Source: Clostridiales bacterium
GTDB taxonomy: Bacteria; Bacillota; Clostridia; Christensenellales; Aristaeellaceae
Direction: 5' to 3'
Assembly (NCBI GenBank): GCA_022776785.1
Contig: JALFHA010000049.1
Span: 1 to 5,869, forward strand
DNA: 5,869 nt
Shown here: positions 1 to 5,776 of the stretch, in pieces
How positions within the stretch are numbered: the first letter of the stretch is position 1
How the letters are laid out: each line of letters begins with the position of its first letter
Program-made: the position numbers and the translations under genes
Notes under the pieces: generated by a model
The model's database searches: none
The model's input: the letters and a program-made list of their open reading frames with translations, nothing else
What the model was told of the DNA's origin: nothing

Positions 1-53
1 CTGCTCTGAAACTGCTTTTTCTTTTGAACAATAAGGGAACATTGGGCTGCCGC

Positions 54-137
54 CCAAACCTGCTTGAGGGATTTCATCCCTCAAACTCCCTTCTTCGCTT
101 CGCGCTTATATTCGAGCTTTTAAGTGCAAGACAGTAT
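54..137 (-). repeat. Left copy of an 84-bp inverted repeat
   Basis: Read on the minus strand from 137 down to 54, this matches 5693-5776 on the plus strand with a single mismatch (position 102 against 5728). Looser similarity continues about 10 bases further out, with one gap and a few substitutions. The repeat begins 14 bases after the stop codon of the leftward iron-sulfur/thioredoxin gene, so it lies in that gene's 3' flank and reads in its direction. It includes a perfect 9-bp-stem hairpin at 64-84. I see no transposase and no T tract after the hairpin. It could be a dispersed palindromic or MITE-like element, or one end of a larger inverted-repeat-bounded unit. Confidence 0.93.
64..84 (-). 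other. 9-bp-stem hairpin inside the left repeat
   Basis: TTGAGGGAT pairs perfectly with ATCCCTCAA around a 3-base loop. The identical hairpin occurs in the right copy at 5746-5766. No run of T follows on either strand, so it is not a convincing intrinsic terminator, although it could act as an RNA 3'-end structure for the gene ending at 152. Confidence 0.8.
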
Positions 138-151
138 AACAATATCAACGC

Positions 152-1648
152 TCACATCAGCGGATCAATCAGCGTTCTGAGCGTCTCATCGTTCATCGAG
201 CCGACCCTGTTGTAGACGATTTTGCCCTGCTGATCGATAATCACCGTCATCGGCAGCTGCGTCGAGCCGCCCAGCGATTTGATGACATCGCCCGTTTCAT
301 CCTGAGCGAACGTCAGCACAAGCCCCTCTGCGTCGATAAACGCCTGCACATCGTCCGTAATCATGTCCGAATGGATGGCCAGAATCTCAACCCTGTCGCC
401 ATATTCCGCCTGCACCCGCTCAAAGTGCGGCAGCTCTGCGACGCACGGCGTGCACCATGTCGCCCAGAAGTTCAGTACGCGCACCTTGCCTTGATGCTCT
501 CCGAGCGTGTATGTGCCGCCCTCAGCACCGTACAGCGGCACGGTGAAATCCGGGCAGCGCATCCCGATTTCCTTGCCCACGGGCGTGTCGTCCTCCGGCT
601 CCGGCGTTGCCTCGGCCTGCGTCACGGCGACAGGCTCTGCCGACGTATCCCGGTTCACAAACCAGATCACGCCCGCCAGCACCGCCAGCGCCACAGCCCA
701 TGCCAGCAGTGAGCGCAGCCGACGCTTGGCCGCCCGGCCGGCATCGGGCTGTCCGTCGGGCTTCCCGGTCTCGTTTTCCATCAAAACGATCTTGCCCGCC
801 TTCATGCTGATGGCCTTCGTCGGGCAGACGCCGATGCATTCGCCGCAATGGATGCATTCGTGGTCGCCGACCCTTCGGATATCCATTTTGCAGGCCGCTA
901 CGCAGCGCCCGCAGTCCGTGCAGCGGCTCGCCTCCACCTTCACGCCCAGCACAGAAAGCCGCGCAAACAGGCCGTAAATTGCGCCAAGCGGGCAGAGGAA
1001 GCGACAGAACGCGCGATAGCAGAACACGCACGCGGTCAGAATCCCCACCATGATGATGAACTTGCGCGTAAAGAGGATGTTCAGGATGGAGAGCTTCTCC
1101 GTATTGGCCGGATTCGCCAGCAGGCCCATTGCGCCCTCAAACGTACCGGCCGGGCAGATGTATTTGCAGAAGCCCGGCACCGGGAAACGCTGCACGCTGT
1201 ACGCCAAAGGGATCCCGACGACAAACAGCCCAATGAGGATGTATTTCAGATAGGAAAGTGCGTGCGTCACGCGCCCCTTCGGGAGCTTCGGCGTGGGCAG
1301 CTTGTGAAAAAGCTCCTGAATCAGCCCCAGCGGGCAGATCCAGCCGCAGATGGTGCGCCCGAGCGTCAGGCCGTAAAGCATCAGGATGCCCAGCACATAC
1401 CACGGGGCGCGCTTGTCAGCGGAGGCCAGCGCATTCTGCAGGGCCCCCAGAGGGCAGGCGCCGATCGCGCCGGGGCAGGAATAGCAGTTGAAGCCCGGCA
1501 CGCAGATGTTCTTGGTCGGGCCGACGTAGATGTCGCCCTTGATGAAGCCCTTGATATGGGCGTTGTACAGCAGGGCGGCGTACACCTGAATCAGCCGCCG
1601 TTTGGTGGGCTTATGCGCTGCCCACCACGCGCTCCATTTCTTAGCCAA
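152..1648 (-). CDS. NapH-like 4Fe-4S membrane protein fused to a TlpA-type thioredoxin domain
   Basis: Predicted 498-residue integral membrane electron carrier with an extracytoplasmic thiol-disulfide domain. The N-terminal part resembles the NapH/NosR/RdxA polyferredoxin family. It has likely membrane helices near 82-97, 133-150, 195-213 and 313-331, possibly a weak one near 17-30. It also has repeated C-x3-CP-type motifs (C101/C105, C161/C165, C215/C219) and an extra cysteine cluster at C55, C58 and C65. Two 4Fe-4S ferredoxin motifs follow, at C243/246/249/253 and C265/268/271/275; the first lacks the usual proline after its last cysteine. After the final helix comes a thioredoxin domain (about 355-498) with active site C399-T-P-C402 and cis-proline P466. 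The gene starts with TTG at 1648, overlapping the upstream gene by 8 bases, with GGAGTG 8 bases upstream. Inferred role: carrying electrons outward to envelope disulfides. The fold and family are clear; the physiological substrate is not. Confidence 0.93.
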   Translation of the reverse strand: MAKKWSAWWAAHKPTKRRLIQVYAALLYNAHIKGFIKGDIYVGPTKNICVPGFNCYSCPGAIGACPLGALQNALASADKRAPWYVLGILMLYGLTLGRTICGWICPLGLIQELFHKLPTPKLPKGRVTHALSYLKYILIGLFVVGIPLAYSVQRFPVPGFCKYICPAGTFEGAMGLLANPANTEKLSILNILFTRKFIIMVGILTACVFCYRAFCRFLCPLGAIYGLFARLSVLGVKVEASRCTDCGRCVAACKMDIRRVGDHECIHCGECIGVCPTKAISMKAGKIVLMENETGKPDGQPDAGRAAKRRLRSLLAWAVALAVLAGVIWFVNRDTSAEPVAVTQAEATPEPEDDTPVGKEIGMRCPDFTVPLYGAEGGTYTLGEHQGKVRVLNFWATWCTPCVAELPHFERVQAEYGDRVEILAIHSDMITDDVQAFIDAEGLVLTFAQDETGDVIKSLGGSTQLPMTVIIDQQGKIVYNRVGSMNDETLRTLIDPLM

Positions 1649-2411
1649 GGCCGATACACTCCGTACAAATATTCACTGCCTTCACCAGCACATCCCGCAT
1701 ACCGCCGTTCATCACGCCCGCCGCAAGCATCACAATCGCCGCGGCGTAGAGCGCCACACGCAGGAGGCTCCTGGCCTGTTCATTCTCCGCCTTTTTGGGC
1801 GCGGGCGGTCTTTTCTCCGCCTTCTGCGCCAGCGCGATTTCCCGCTCCATGCTTGTGCCGCAGAGGATCTCAGCAGCCGCAATCACCGCCAACGCCACGA
1901 CGGCCCACGGCGCGGTATGGATCACCATCCTGCCAACCGTCTGCTCCAGATCGCGCGAGGCAAAGTTTTCAAGATTCACCATGTACAGCGCCATCGCCGC
2001 CGCACAGACGGCACAGGCACATACGCAGATCATGATGATCTGCCTGCGCTTTTTCTGCTCCCCGCGCATCTCTGGCGTCGCCTCCACGCGCCGCCGGAGG
2101 ATCGCCAGCCGGTTTTCCGTCGGCGCCCGGAGCGCGGACGCGTCCTTCGGCTGCCCCACCACCAGCACGGCTGCCAGCAGCGCCAGCCAGAGCCATACGC
2201 TCCACGCCATGCGCGAGAAATGCTCTGCAATGCTCTCCCTGCTGAATATGCTGCTGATGAGCACGCCGCCCGGCGTCAGATTGGCCGGGGATGTGCCCGT
2301 CAAGTAGATATCCGCGCATTGCACCATGAGCTGCGCTGCCACCAGCAGCGTCGCCGCGCTCAGCAGCCACGCCAGCACGCGGCCCGCGCGCAGCCTGCCC
2401 GTTTCATTCAT
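1641..2411 (-). CDS. Five-helix membrane protein with C-terminal CD1871A-like CXXC module
   Basis: This 256-residue protein has likely membrane helices at about 12-31, 68-86, 125-145, 167-185 and 216-234. Positively charged loops at 87-124 and 186-215 put those loops in the cytoplasm, so the last 22 residues should lie outside the cell. The tail ends in NICTECIGLG, with the CXXC at C249/C252. The last 45 or so residues (one helix, a short linker, then ICxECIG) look like the small clostridial proteins named CD1871A family CXXC motif-containing protein, here apparently fused to a longer N-terminal part that I do not recognise. Helix 3 is unusually cysteine-rich (C129, C131, C133, C136). The ATG at 2411 is preferred, with GGGGGAG 5 bases upstream; a TTG further upstream falls at the edge of a hairpin. 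The stop overlaps the next gene's start, so it is very probably co-translated. It may be a thiol relay or assembly partner; no enzymatic function can be assigned. Confidence 0.87.
   Translation of the reverse strand: MNETGRLRAGRVLAWLLSAATLLVAAQLMVQCADIYLTGTSPANLTPGGVLISSIFSRESIAEHFSRMAWSVWLWLALLAAVLVVGQPKDASALRAPTENRLAILRRRVEATPEMRGEQKKRRQIIMICVCACAVCAAAMALYMVNLENFASRDLEQTVGRMVIHTAPWAVVALAVIAAAEILCGTSMEREIALAQKAEKRPPAPKKAENEQARSLLRVALYAAAIVMLAAGVMNGGMRDVLVKAVNICTECIGLG
1657..1662 (-). promoter_or_regulatory. Ribosome binding site supporting the TTG start
   Basis: GGAGTG on the minus strand lies 8 bases before the TTG at 1648, inside the end of the upstream gene. I see no alternative ATG near the N-terminus in frame, so this site decides the start and supports translational coupling with the preceding gene. 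Confidence 0.65.
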
Positions 2412-2416
2412 GCAAG

Positions 2417-2423
2417 CTCCCCC
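2417..2423 (-). promoter_or_regulatory. Ribosome binding site deciding the ATG start at 2411
   Basis: GGGGGAG on the minus strand ends 5 bases before the ATG at 2411. It supports this start over the in-frame TTG at 2441, which lies at the foot of the intercistronic hairpin and has no comparable site. Confidence 0.75.
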
Positions 2424-2430
2424 GTTTCTC

Positions 2431-2474
2431 AAAAAATCCAAGCAGGGCGTATGCCGAAAAGCACACGCCCTGCT
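2431..2474 (-). terminator. Intercistronic terminator-like hairpin with T tract
   Basis: On the minus strand AGCAGGGCGTGTGC (2474-2461) pairs with GCATACGCCCTGCT (2454-2441) around a 6-base loop. This is a 14-bp stem with one G-U wobble. The same position would be an A-C mismatch in plus-strand RNA, so the structure fits leftward transcription. Six T follow (2436-2431) after a 4-base spacer. It starts 13 bases after the secreted thioredoxin gene's stop and ends before the next gene's start, so it could partly terminate transcription or protect the upstream mRNA. The 4-base gap before the T run makes full termination less certain. Confidence 0.78.
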
Positions 2475-2487
2475 CTTTACTCCCTTA

Positions 2488-4275
2488 TTACAGGGCGTTC
2501 AGCTCGATCTTCAGGCTGCCACCCAGCTCGGGCAGCAGATAGGTCTCCTCAGGCGTCACAAAGCCCGGTGCCCGGAGGATATGCACCTGATAGGCAAACG
2601 GATCGGCGGTCATGTTCACCACGCCGTTGGCATCCGTGAAGAACACCTGGCACATCGCGTTCGTGCAAATCTGCACCATCGCCTTCTCGATGCCGTTGCC
2701 GGCGTTGTCCGTGACGAGCACCGTGTAGTTCGCCGTGCCGTCCGGGTTGAGGTTGCTCTCATCCGGAGTCTCCGGCTCCTTCTGCTCCTGCACTTCGTCC
2801 ACATACGACCAGGTGAATTCCACCTGCTCCTCCGCATTCGGATTATAGAGCTTTTGGTTGTACCTGGCCAGCATCTCGTCAAGCGTCTTCTCCGAGAAAT
2901 AGAAGATGAAATCCGAACGCGACAGGCCAAAGCTGTCAAAGCTCAGCATCGCGCTGGGGAATACGCTCATACTGCAGGCGTCAGCTTCATCCTCGCTCGG
3001 CAGCGTCATCTCTACCAGGTAGCCCAGCTCATCGTGCGGCAGCGTATCGAGCATGAATACGTCCGTATTCGTACAGACGAAGGCGTGGTGCGCGTTGATA
3101 CCGTCGCCGATGCGGATGCGTACCTTGACAGGGGCCTCGCTCACCAGCATCTTGCTCCGCTCGTATTCGTACTCGCCGTTGATCATAATGACGAGATCCC
3201 TGAATTCGCCCTCGACCACCTCAAACTGAATATCGAAGCCCTTCAGCGAGCAGACGCTCGGCTCCTTCGCGGAGAGAATCCTTCCGGCTTCCTCAGCGGA
3301 GACCTTGCGGACGTTGCGCAGGCCGGCGAATATGCTTTCCATACCCTCAATCTGAGCATTGAGATTGAAGGAGAAGGTCACGACGTGCTCCCCGGCTGTG
3401 TTAAAGGTCACCGCAAAATCCGTCCAGTCCTTCCTGCCGTCCATGACATCCACGAGCTTTCCGTCCACCGAAACGCCGAACTGCATGAAACCCGGAATAT
3501 CCTTCACGGTGTATTCAAACGCGACGCCCTCTCCGGCCTGTGCATTCACGCGCACGCTGAAGGCGGCGCGGCTGTTCTCGCTGGCCGTGTTGCTGGCATA
3601 CACGCCGTCCTCCCGGGCGACGAACGGCCACACGCGGTCGCTGCCATCCAGCACGATCTCCATATCCTGCGCACCGATGGCCGCGCGCATCTCCTCCACG
3701 CTTGAGGGCGCAGCCGCCGTCCTGATTCGAGGGATTTCCTCAAGGAGCCGGGGCTCGCTGTATCCCTCCGCGGTAAAGACCTCCATCAGATCCACAAACT
3801 TCTCAGCCGTGGGAACAGAGCCATGGTGTCTGAAGCAAAGCACCCCGTTGCGGTCGATCACCACAGTCAACGGAATGGAGTTCGTCTTATTCATTTTCTT
3901 GTACAGGTCCTCGCCGCCAAGGCCCATCGGCAGCGTCGCAAGGCCCAGCTCCTCCCGAATTGAGGCGATCGTCTCCAGCGTGTCCGTTCCCTCTGTGCTC
4001 AGGCAAACAAACACTGCATCGTCCTTCACCTGCTGCCAGGCCTCCTCCATGGCGGGCATTTCCATCTTGCACGGGCCGCACCAGCTCGCCCAGAAATTGA
4101 GCAGCACCGGCTTGCCCTCGGCAAGCGCCTCGCTCAGCGAAAACACCGTGCCGTCGGAGAGCGTCGCAGTGAAATCCTCCACCGTATCGCCCAGCGTATA
4201 GCCCTCCGCCAGCGCAGCGACCGACACCATGCACCAAAGCACCAGCATCAGAACAACTCCTAGCTTTTTCAACAT
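2488..4275 (-). CDS. Secreted multidomain TlpA-type thioredoxin with beta-sandwich and Ig-like regions
   Basis: This 595-residue protein begins with a signal peptide (KK near the N-terminus, a hydrophobic core at 5-22, probable cleavage after A21-L-A23). The only cysteine in it follows a tryptophan, so there is no lipobox. A TlpA/ResA-type thioredoxin domain spans about 26-170, with active site C66-G-P-C69 and cis-proline P135. About 205-330 looks like a secreted jelly-roll or galactose-binding-like beta sandwich, judged by its alternating pattern and short motifs such as DGSDRVWPF and a later VDGK...DW. Residues 340-485 are unassigned. An acidic proline-rich linker precedes an Ig-like or carboxypeptidase-regulatory-like domain (515-595) with a C537-x4-C542 pair. 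The ATG at 4275 is chosen because GAAAGGGG lies 9 bases upstream; an in-frame TTG at 4299 lies upstream of that site. Inferred role: reducing or isomerising disulfides outside the cell, with electrons possibly from the downstream NapH-thioredoxin fusion. Confidence 0.92.
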   Translation of the reverse strand: MLKKLGVVLMLVLWCMVSVAALAEGYTLGDTVEDFTATLSDGTVFSLSEALAEGKPVLLNFWASWCGPCKMEMPAMEEAWQQVKDDAVFVCLSTEGTDTLETIASIREELGLATLPMGLGGEDLYKKMNKTNSIPLTVVIDRNGVLCFRHHGSVPTAEKFVDLMEVFTAEGYSEPRLLEEIPRIRTAAAPSSVEEMRAAIGAQDMEIVLDGSDRVWPFVAREDGVYASNTASENSRAAFSVRVNAQAGEGVAFEYTVKDIPGFMQFGVSVDGKLVDVMDGRKDWTDFAVTFNTAGEHVVTFSFNLNAQIEGMESIFAGLRNVRKVSAEEAGRILSAKEPSVCSLKGFDIQFEVVEGEFRDLVIMINGEYEYERSKMLVSEAPVKVRIRIGDGINAHHAFVCTNTDVFMLDTLPHDELGYLVEMTLPSEDEADACSMSVFPSAMLSFDSFGLSRSDFIFYFSEKTLDEMLARYNQKLYNPNAEEQVEFTWSYVDEVQEQKEPETPDESNLNPDGTANYTVLVTDNAGNGIEKAMVQICTNAMCQVFFTDANGVVNMTADPFAYQVHILRAPGFVTPEETYLLPELGGSLKIELNAL

Positions 4276-4284
4276 TGTTCTTCG

Positions 4285-4292
4285 CCCCTTTC
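4285..4292 (-). promoter_or_regulatory. Ribosome binding site deciding the ATG start at 4275
   Basis: GAAAGGGG on the minus strand ends 9 bases before the ATG at 4275. The alternative TTG at 4299 would place this site inside the coding region and would add eight mostly basic residues in front of a complete signal peptide. Confidence 0.75.
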
Positions 4293-4346
4293 TTTTCAAA
4301 AATGCATCAGCATGCCTCTGGCACGCCGACCATTTCCTTGTAGTTT

Positions 4347-4380
4347 ATTATAGCCGCTAAACCGTAACAGAAGCGTAACT
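4347..4380 (-). promoter_or_regulatory. Leftward promoter with 11-bp-spaced direct-repeat operator
   Basis: The minus strand has a consensus -10, TATAAT (4352-4347), about 70 bases before the ATG at 4275. No good -35 is present at the usual distance. Instead two GTTACG half-sites (4379-4374 and 4368-4363) lie 11 bp apart, ending 10 bases before the -10. Same-face direct repeats are typical of OmpR/PhoB-family response regulators. AGTTAC-N5-TGTTAC fits the published WalR pattern TGTWAH-N5-TGTWAH with one mismatch, but assigning that regulator would be a guess. The rightward promoter has the same layout. Confidence 0.7.
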
Positions 4381-4405
4381 GCATGGGCGATTTCATGCCC
4401 TGAAA

Positions 4406-4436
4406 GGCGAAGCATTCTAAAGTATTTCGCTTCGCC
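4406..4436. other. Hairpin between the divergent promoters
   Basis: GGCGAAGC (4406-4413) is complementary to GCTTCGCC (4429-4436), giving a perfect 8-bp stem with a 15-base loop. It lies upstream of both promoters, so it is not in either 5' leader. A second inverted pair, GCCCTGAAA at 4397-4405 and its complement at 4473-4481, surrounds it. It may be part of a diverged copy of the repeat element or a DNA-level regulatory structure. Confidence 0.6.
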
Positions 4437-4489
4437 GCTGATCCGTACCCGTTCGCAGGCCGGCCTTCATGTTTTCAGGGCCGCTCACA

Positions 4490-4523
4490 AGTTACGCTTT
4501 GCTTACACCGGCATGGGTATGAT
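4490..4523 (+). promoter_or_regulatory. Rightward promoter with matching 11-bp-spaced operator
   Basis: AGTTACGCTT (4490-4499) is the exact inverted copy of 4371-4380. TTACG at 4492 and TTACA at 4503 are 11 bp apart. The second half-site ends 10 bases before the -10 TATGAT (4518-4523), the same spacing as in the leftward promoter. There is no clear -35, which suggests activator dependence. Transcription would begin near 4530, about 40 bases before the ATG at 4571. Its second half-site fits the WalR pattern less well than the leftward one. Confidence 0.62.
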
Positions 4524-4554
4524 GGTTTTGAAACCCTCAGCCGTCACACATGCG

Positions 4555-4561
4555 AAGGAGG
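4555..4561 (+). promoter_or_regulatory. Ribosome binding site of the broken rightward gene
   Basis: AAGGAGG, a near-perfect Shine-Dalgarno sequence, ends 9 bases before the ATG at 4571. It shows that this reading frame was a real gene and fixes its start. Confidence 0.85.
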
Positions 4562-4570
4562 CCCCGCCCC

Positions 4571-5692
4571 ATGAAAACGACGTTCCCGCTTCTCATCGCG
4601 CTGCTTGCGCTGCTCCACTGTGCGCTTGCCCCCGCCTGCGCCTTCGCCGTCACGGGACAGGAGCTGGCCACGCTGCGCGGCGAGCGCAGCTACCCGCAGG
4701 CGCTTGACCTGCCCGACGCGCAGACCTTCGCCGCGGAACCCGGCGCGCTGCTGCTCTCCGGCTCGCAGGCCGCCCTCCAGCCCGATGTGGAGAAGCTCGA
4801 AGCGCTCACGGCGCAGCTGCGCGGCTAGATCACCGATCTGGGCGACGCCGTCGATTTTCTGTCCGTCTTTGCAGACGATTGCGTAGGCGCGCTCGTCAAC
4901 CGGGCCAACCGCCTGCAATCCCTCTACACGCTGACGGAGGACGAGCTCTCCGCAAGCGACAGGGATACCCTCAGCGCCTTCATCGCGGACTATTCCCTGC
5001 TGGCCTCGCAGCTCTTTTCGCAAATCGAGTTCCAGCTCACGAAGCTCAGCTACGCGTACAGCCGCACCGACATCGACGTACGCGTGCACGCGGCGGGCTT
5101 CCGCACGCAGGCCAGCGGCAAGCTCTATGTGCAGGGCGGCGGCTTCACCGTCATGAGCCTTGAGCCGGATGACGGCAGCCCCTATATCATCCAGACCACC
5201 TACAACGACGAGGACATTGTGCGCGTGGCCAACGGCATCTACATCACGCCCTACAACCACGCTCTCCAGTCGCTCTCCTTTTGCGCGAACACCGCCTCTG
5301 CGGCGTGCCATGTGCAGCTCTATCAGCCCGGCAGCTCTGCCCAGCCCGGCGGGAAGGAGAACGTCATCGCGGAGTTCGACGTGGACCCGTCCCGTCCGTC
5401 CGCAGACCTCCGGCAGGATGACACGTATGCCACAGAGTACAGCCGTACCTTTTCCGCCGAATACGGCTCGGACGCCTATTTCCAGCGCAACCAGCCCGTC
5501 TATCTCCGCCTGACCTGGCAGCAGAGCGGCGAGCAGCGCAAGACGGAAACGCTGACCCTCTTCTCCGTCAAAAAGGCGCGCGTTCCCAACCCGACCTTTG
5601 TCAACGACACCAATCAATTCATGGGCAGCATCGGCTTCACACGCCCAAGGACTGGCCCATCATCGACGGCTCGCGTCTGGCCCTGCCGACTA
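4571..5692 (+). pseudogene. Interrupted gene for a secreted protein of unknown function
   Basis: The start has a strong ribosome binding site and encodes a signal peptide (hydrophobic core at about 5-20, probable cleavage after A24-F-A26). The frame runs to TAG at 4826-4828 (codon 86), then stays open in the same frame for over 800 bases, with sensible protein on both sides (LTAQLRG, stop, ITDLGDAVDF). About residues 66-165 look helical; the rest looks beta-rich. Near 5620-5645 the sensible reading moves to another frame: the first frame ends in arginine/proline/serine-rich sequence, whereas the shifted frame gives HTPKDWPIIDGSRLALPTN. One base lost near 5637 would explain this. At 5693 the repeat begins and supplies the stop in either frame (5708 or 5722), so the native 3' end is missing. 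The family is not recognised; the IIDGS stretch faintly recalls PstS-like phosphate-binding proteins, but too little remains to tell. Amber readthrough or assembly error are alternatives. Confidence 0.75.
4826..4828 (+). other. In-frame TAG within the rightward gene
   Basis: This TAG is the only in-frame stop between 4571 and the apparent frameshift near 5637. It lies in what reads as a continuous helical stretch. A single C-to-T change from CAG (glutamine) would create it. The three intact genes end in TAA, TAA and TGA, so the window has no independent example of TAG as a stop, but three genes cannot show recoding. Confidence 0.85.
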
Positions 5693-5776
5693 ATACTGTC
5701 TTGCACTTAAAAGCTCGAATATAAGCGTGAAGCGAAGAAGGGAGTTTGAGGGATGAAATCCCTCAAGCAGGTTTGG
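5693..5776 (+). repeat. Right copy of the 84-bp inverted repeat
   Basis: This matches the reverse complement of 54-137 with one mismatch (T at 5728). It starts abruptly within the 3' part of the broken gene and reads in that gene's direction, as the left copy does relative to its own gene. It contains the same 9-bp hairpin (5746-5766). The junction at 5693 marks where the neighbouring coding sequence stops making sense, which suggests insertion of, or recombination at, the element. Confidence 0.93.
5746..5766 (+). other. 9-bp-stem hairpin inside the right repeat
   Basis: TTGAGGGAT and ATCCCTCAA pair perfectly around GAA. It is identical to the hairpin at 64-84 in inverted orientation, and no T tract follows. 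Confidence 0.8.

Noticed and set aside
54..84. The repeat hairpin as an intrinsic terminator for the leftward operon
   Set aside because: The 9-bp stem is perfect, but no T tract follows on the minus strand, and the plus strand continues AACTCCC.
93..137. An outward promoter inside the repeat (TTGCAC followed by TATAAG)
   Set aside because: The spacing between the two hexamers is about 13 bases, too short for a normal sigma-A promoter, and no gene follows in the window.
848..2035. A 395-codon plus-strand open frame opposite the iron-sulfur/thioredoxin gene
   Set aside because: It reads as proline/arginine/glutamine/histidine-rich shadow sequence and crosses the boundary between two well-supported minus-strand genes.
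2326..3705. A 459-codon plus-strand open frame opposite the secreted thioredoxin gene
   Set aside because: It is histidine-, arginine- and leucine-rich without motifs, and lies wholly antisense to a gene with a clear CGPC thioredoxin domain. It is a by-product of high GC at third codon positions.
4544..5617. A long minus-strand open frame (357 codons) opposite the broken rightward gene
   Set aside because: It is longer than either intact piece of the plus-strand gene, so a gene caller could choose it. Its protein is low in complexity and rich in R, G, V and A, with no motif or signal peptide and no clear ribosome site. The plus strand has a promoter, AAGGAGG, a signal peptide and sensible protein sequence, so this is an antisense shadow.
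54..5776. CRISPR array or classic insertion sequence
   Set aside because: There are only two inverted copies 5.6 kb apart, with no regular spacers and no transposase or recombinase gene.
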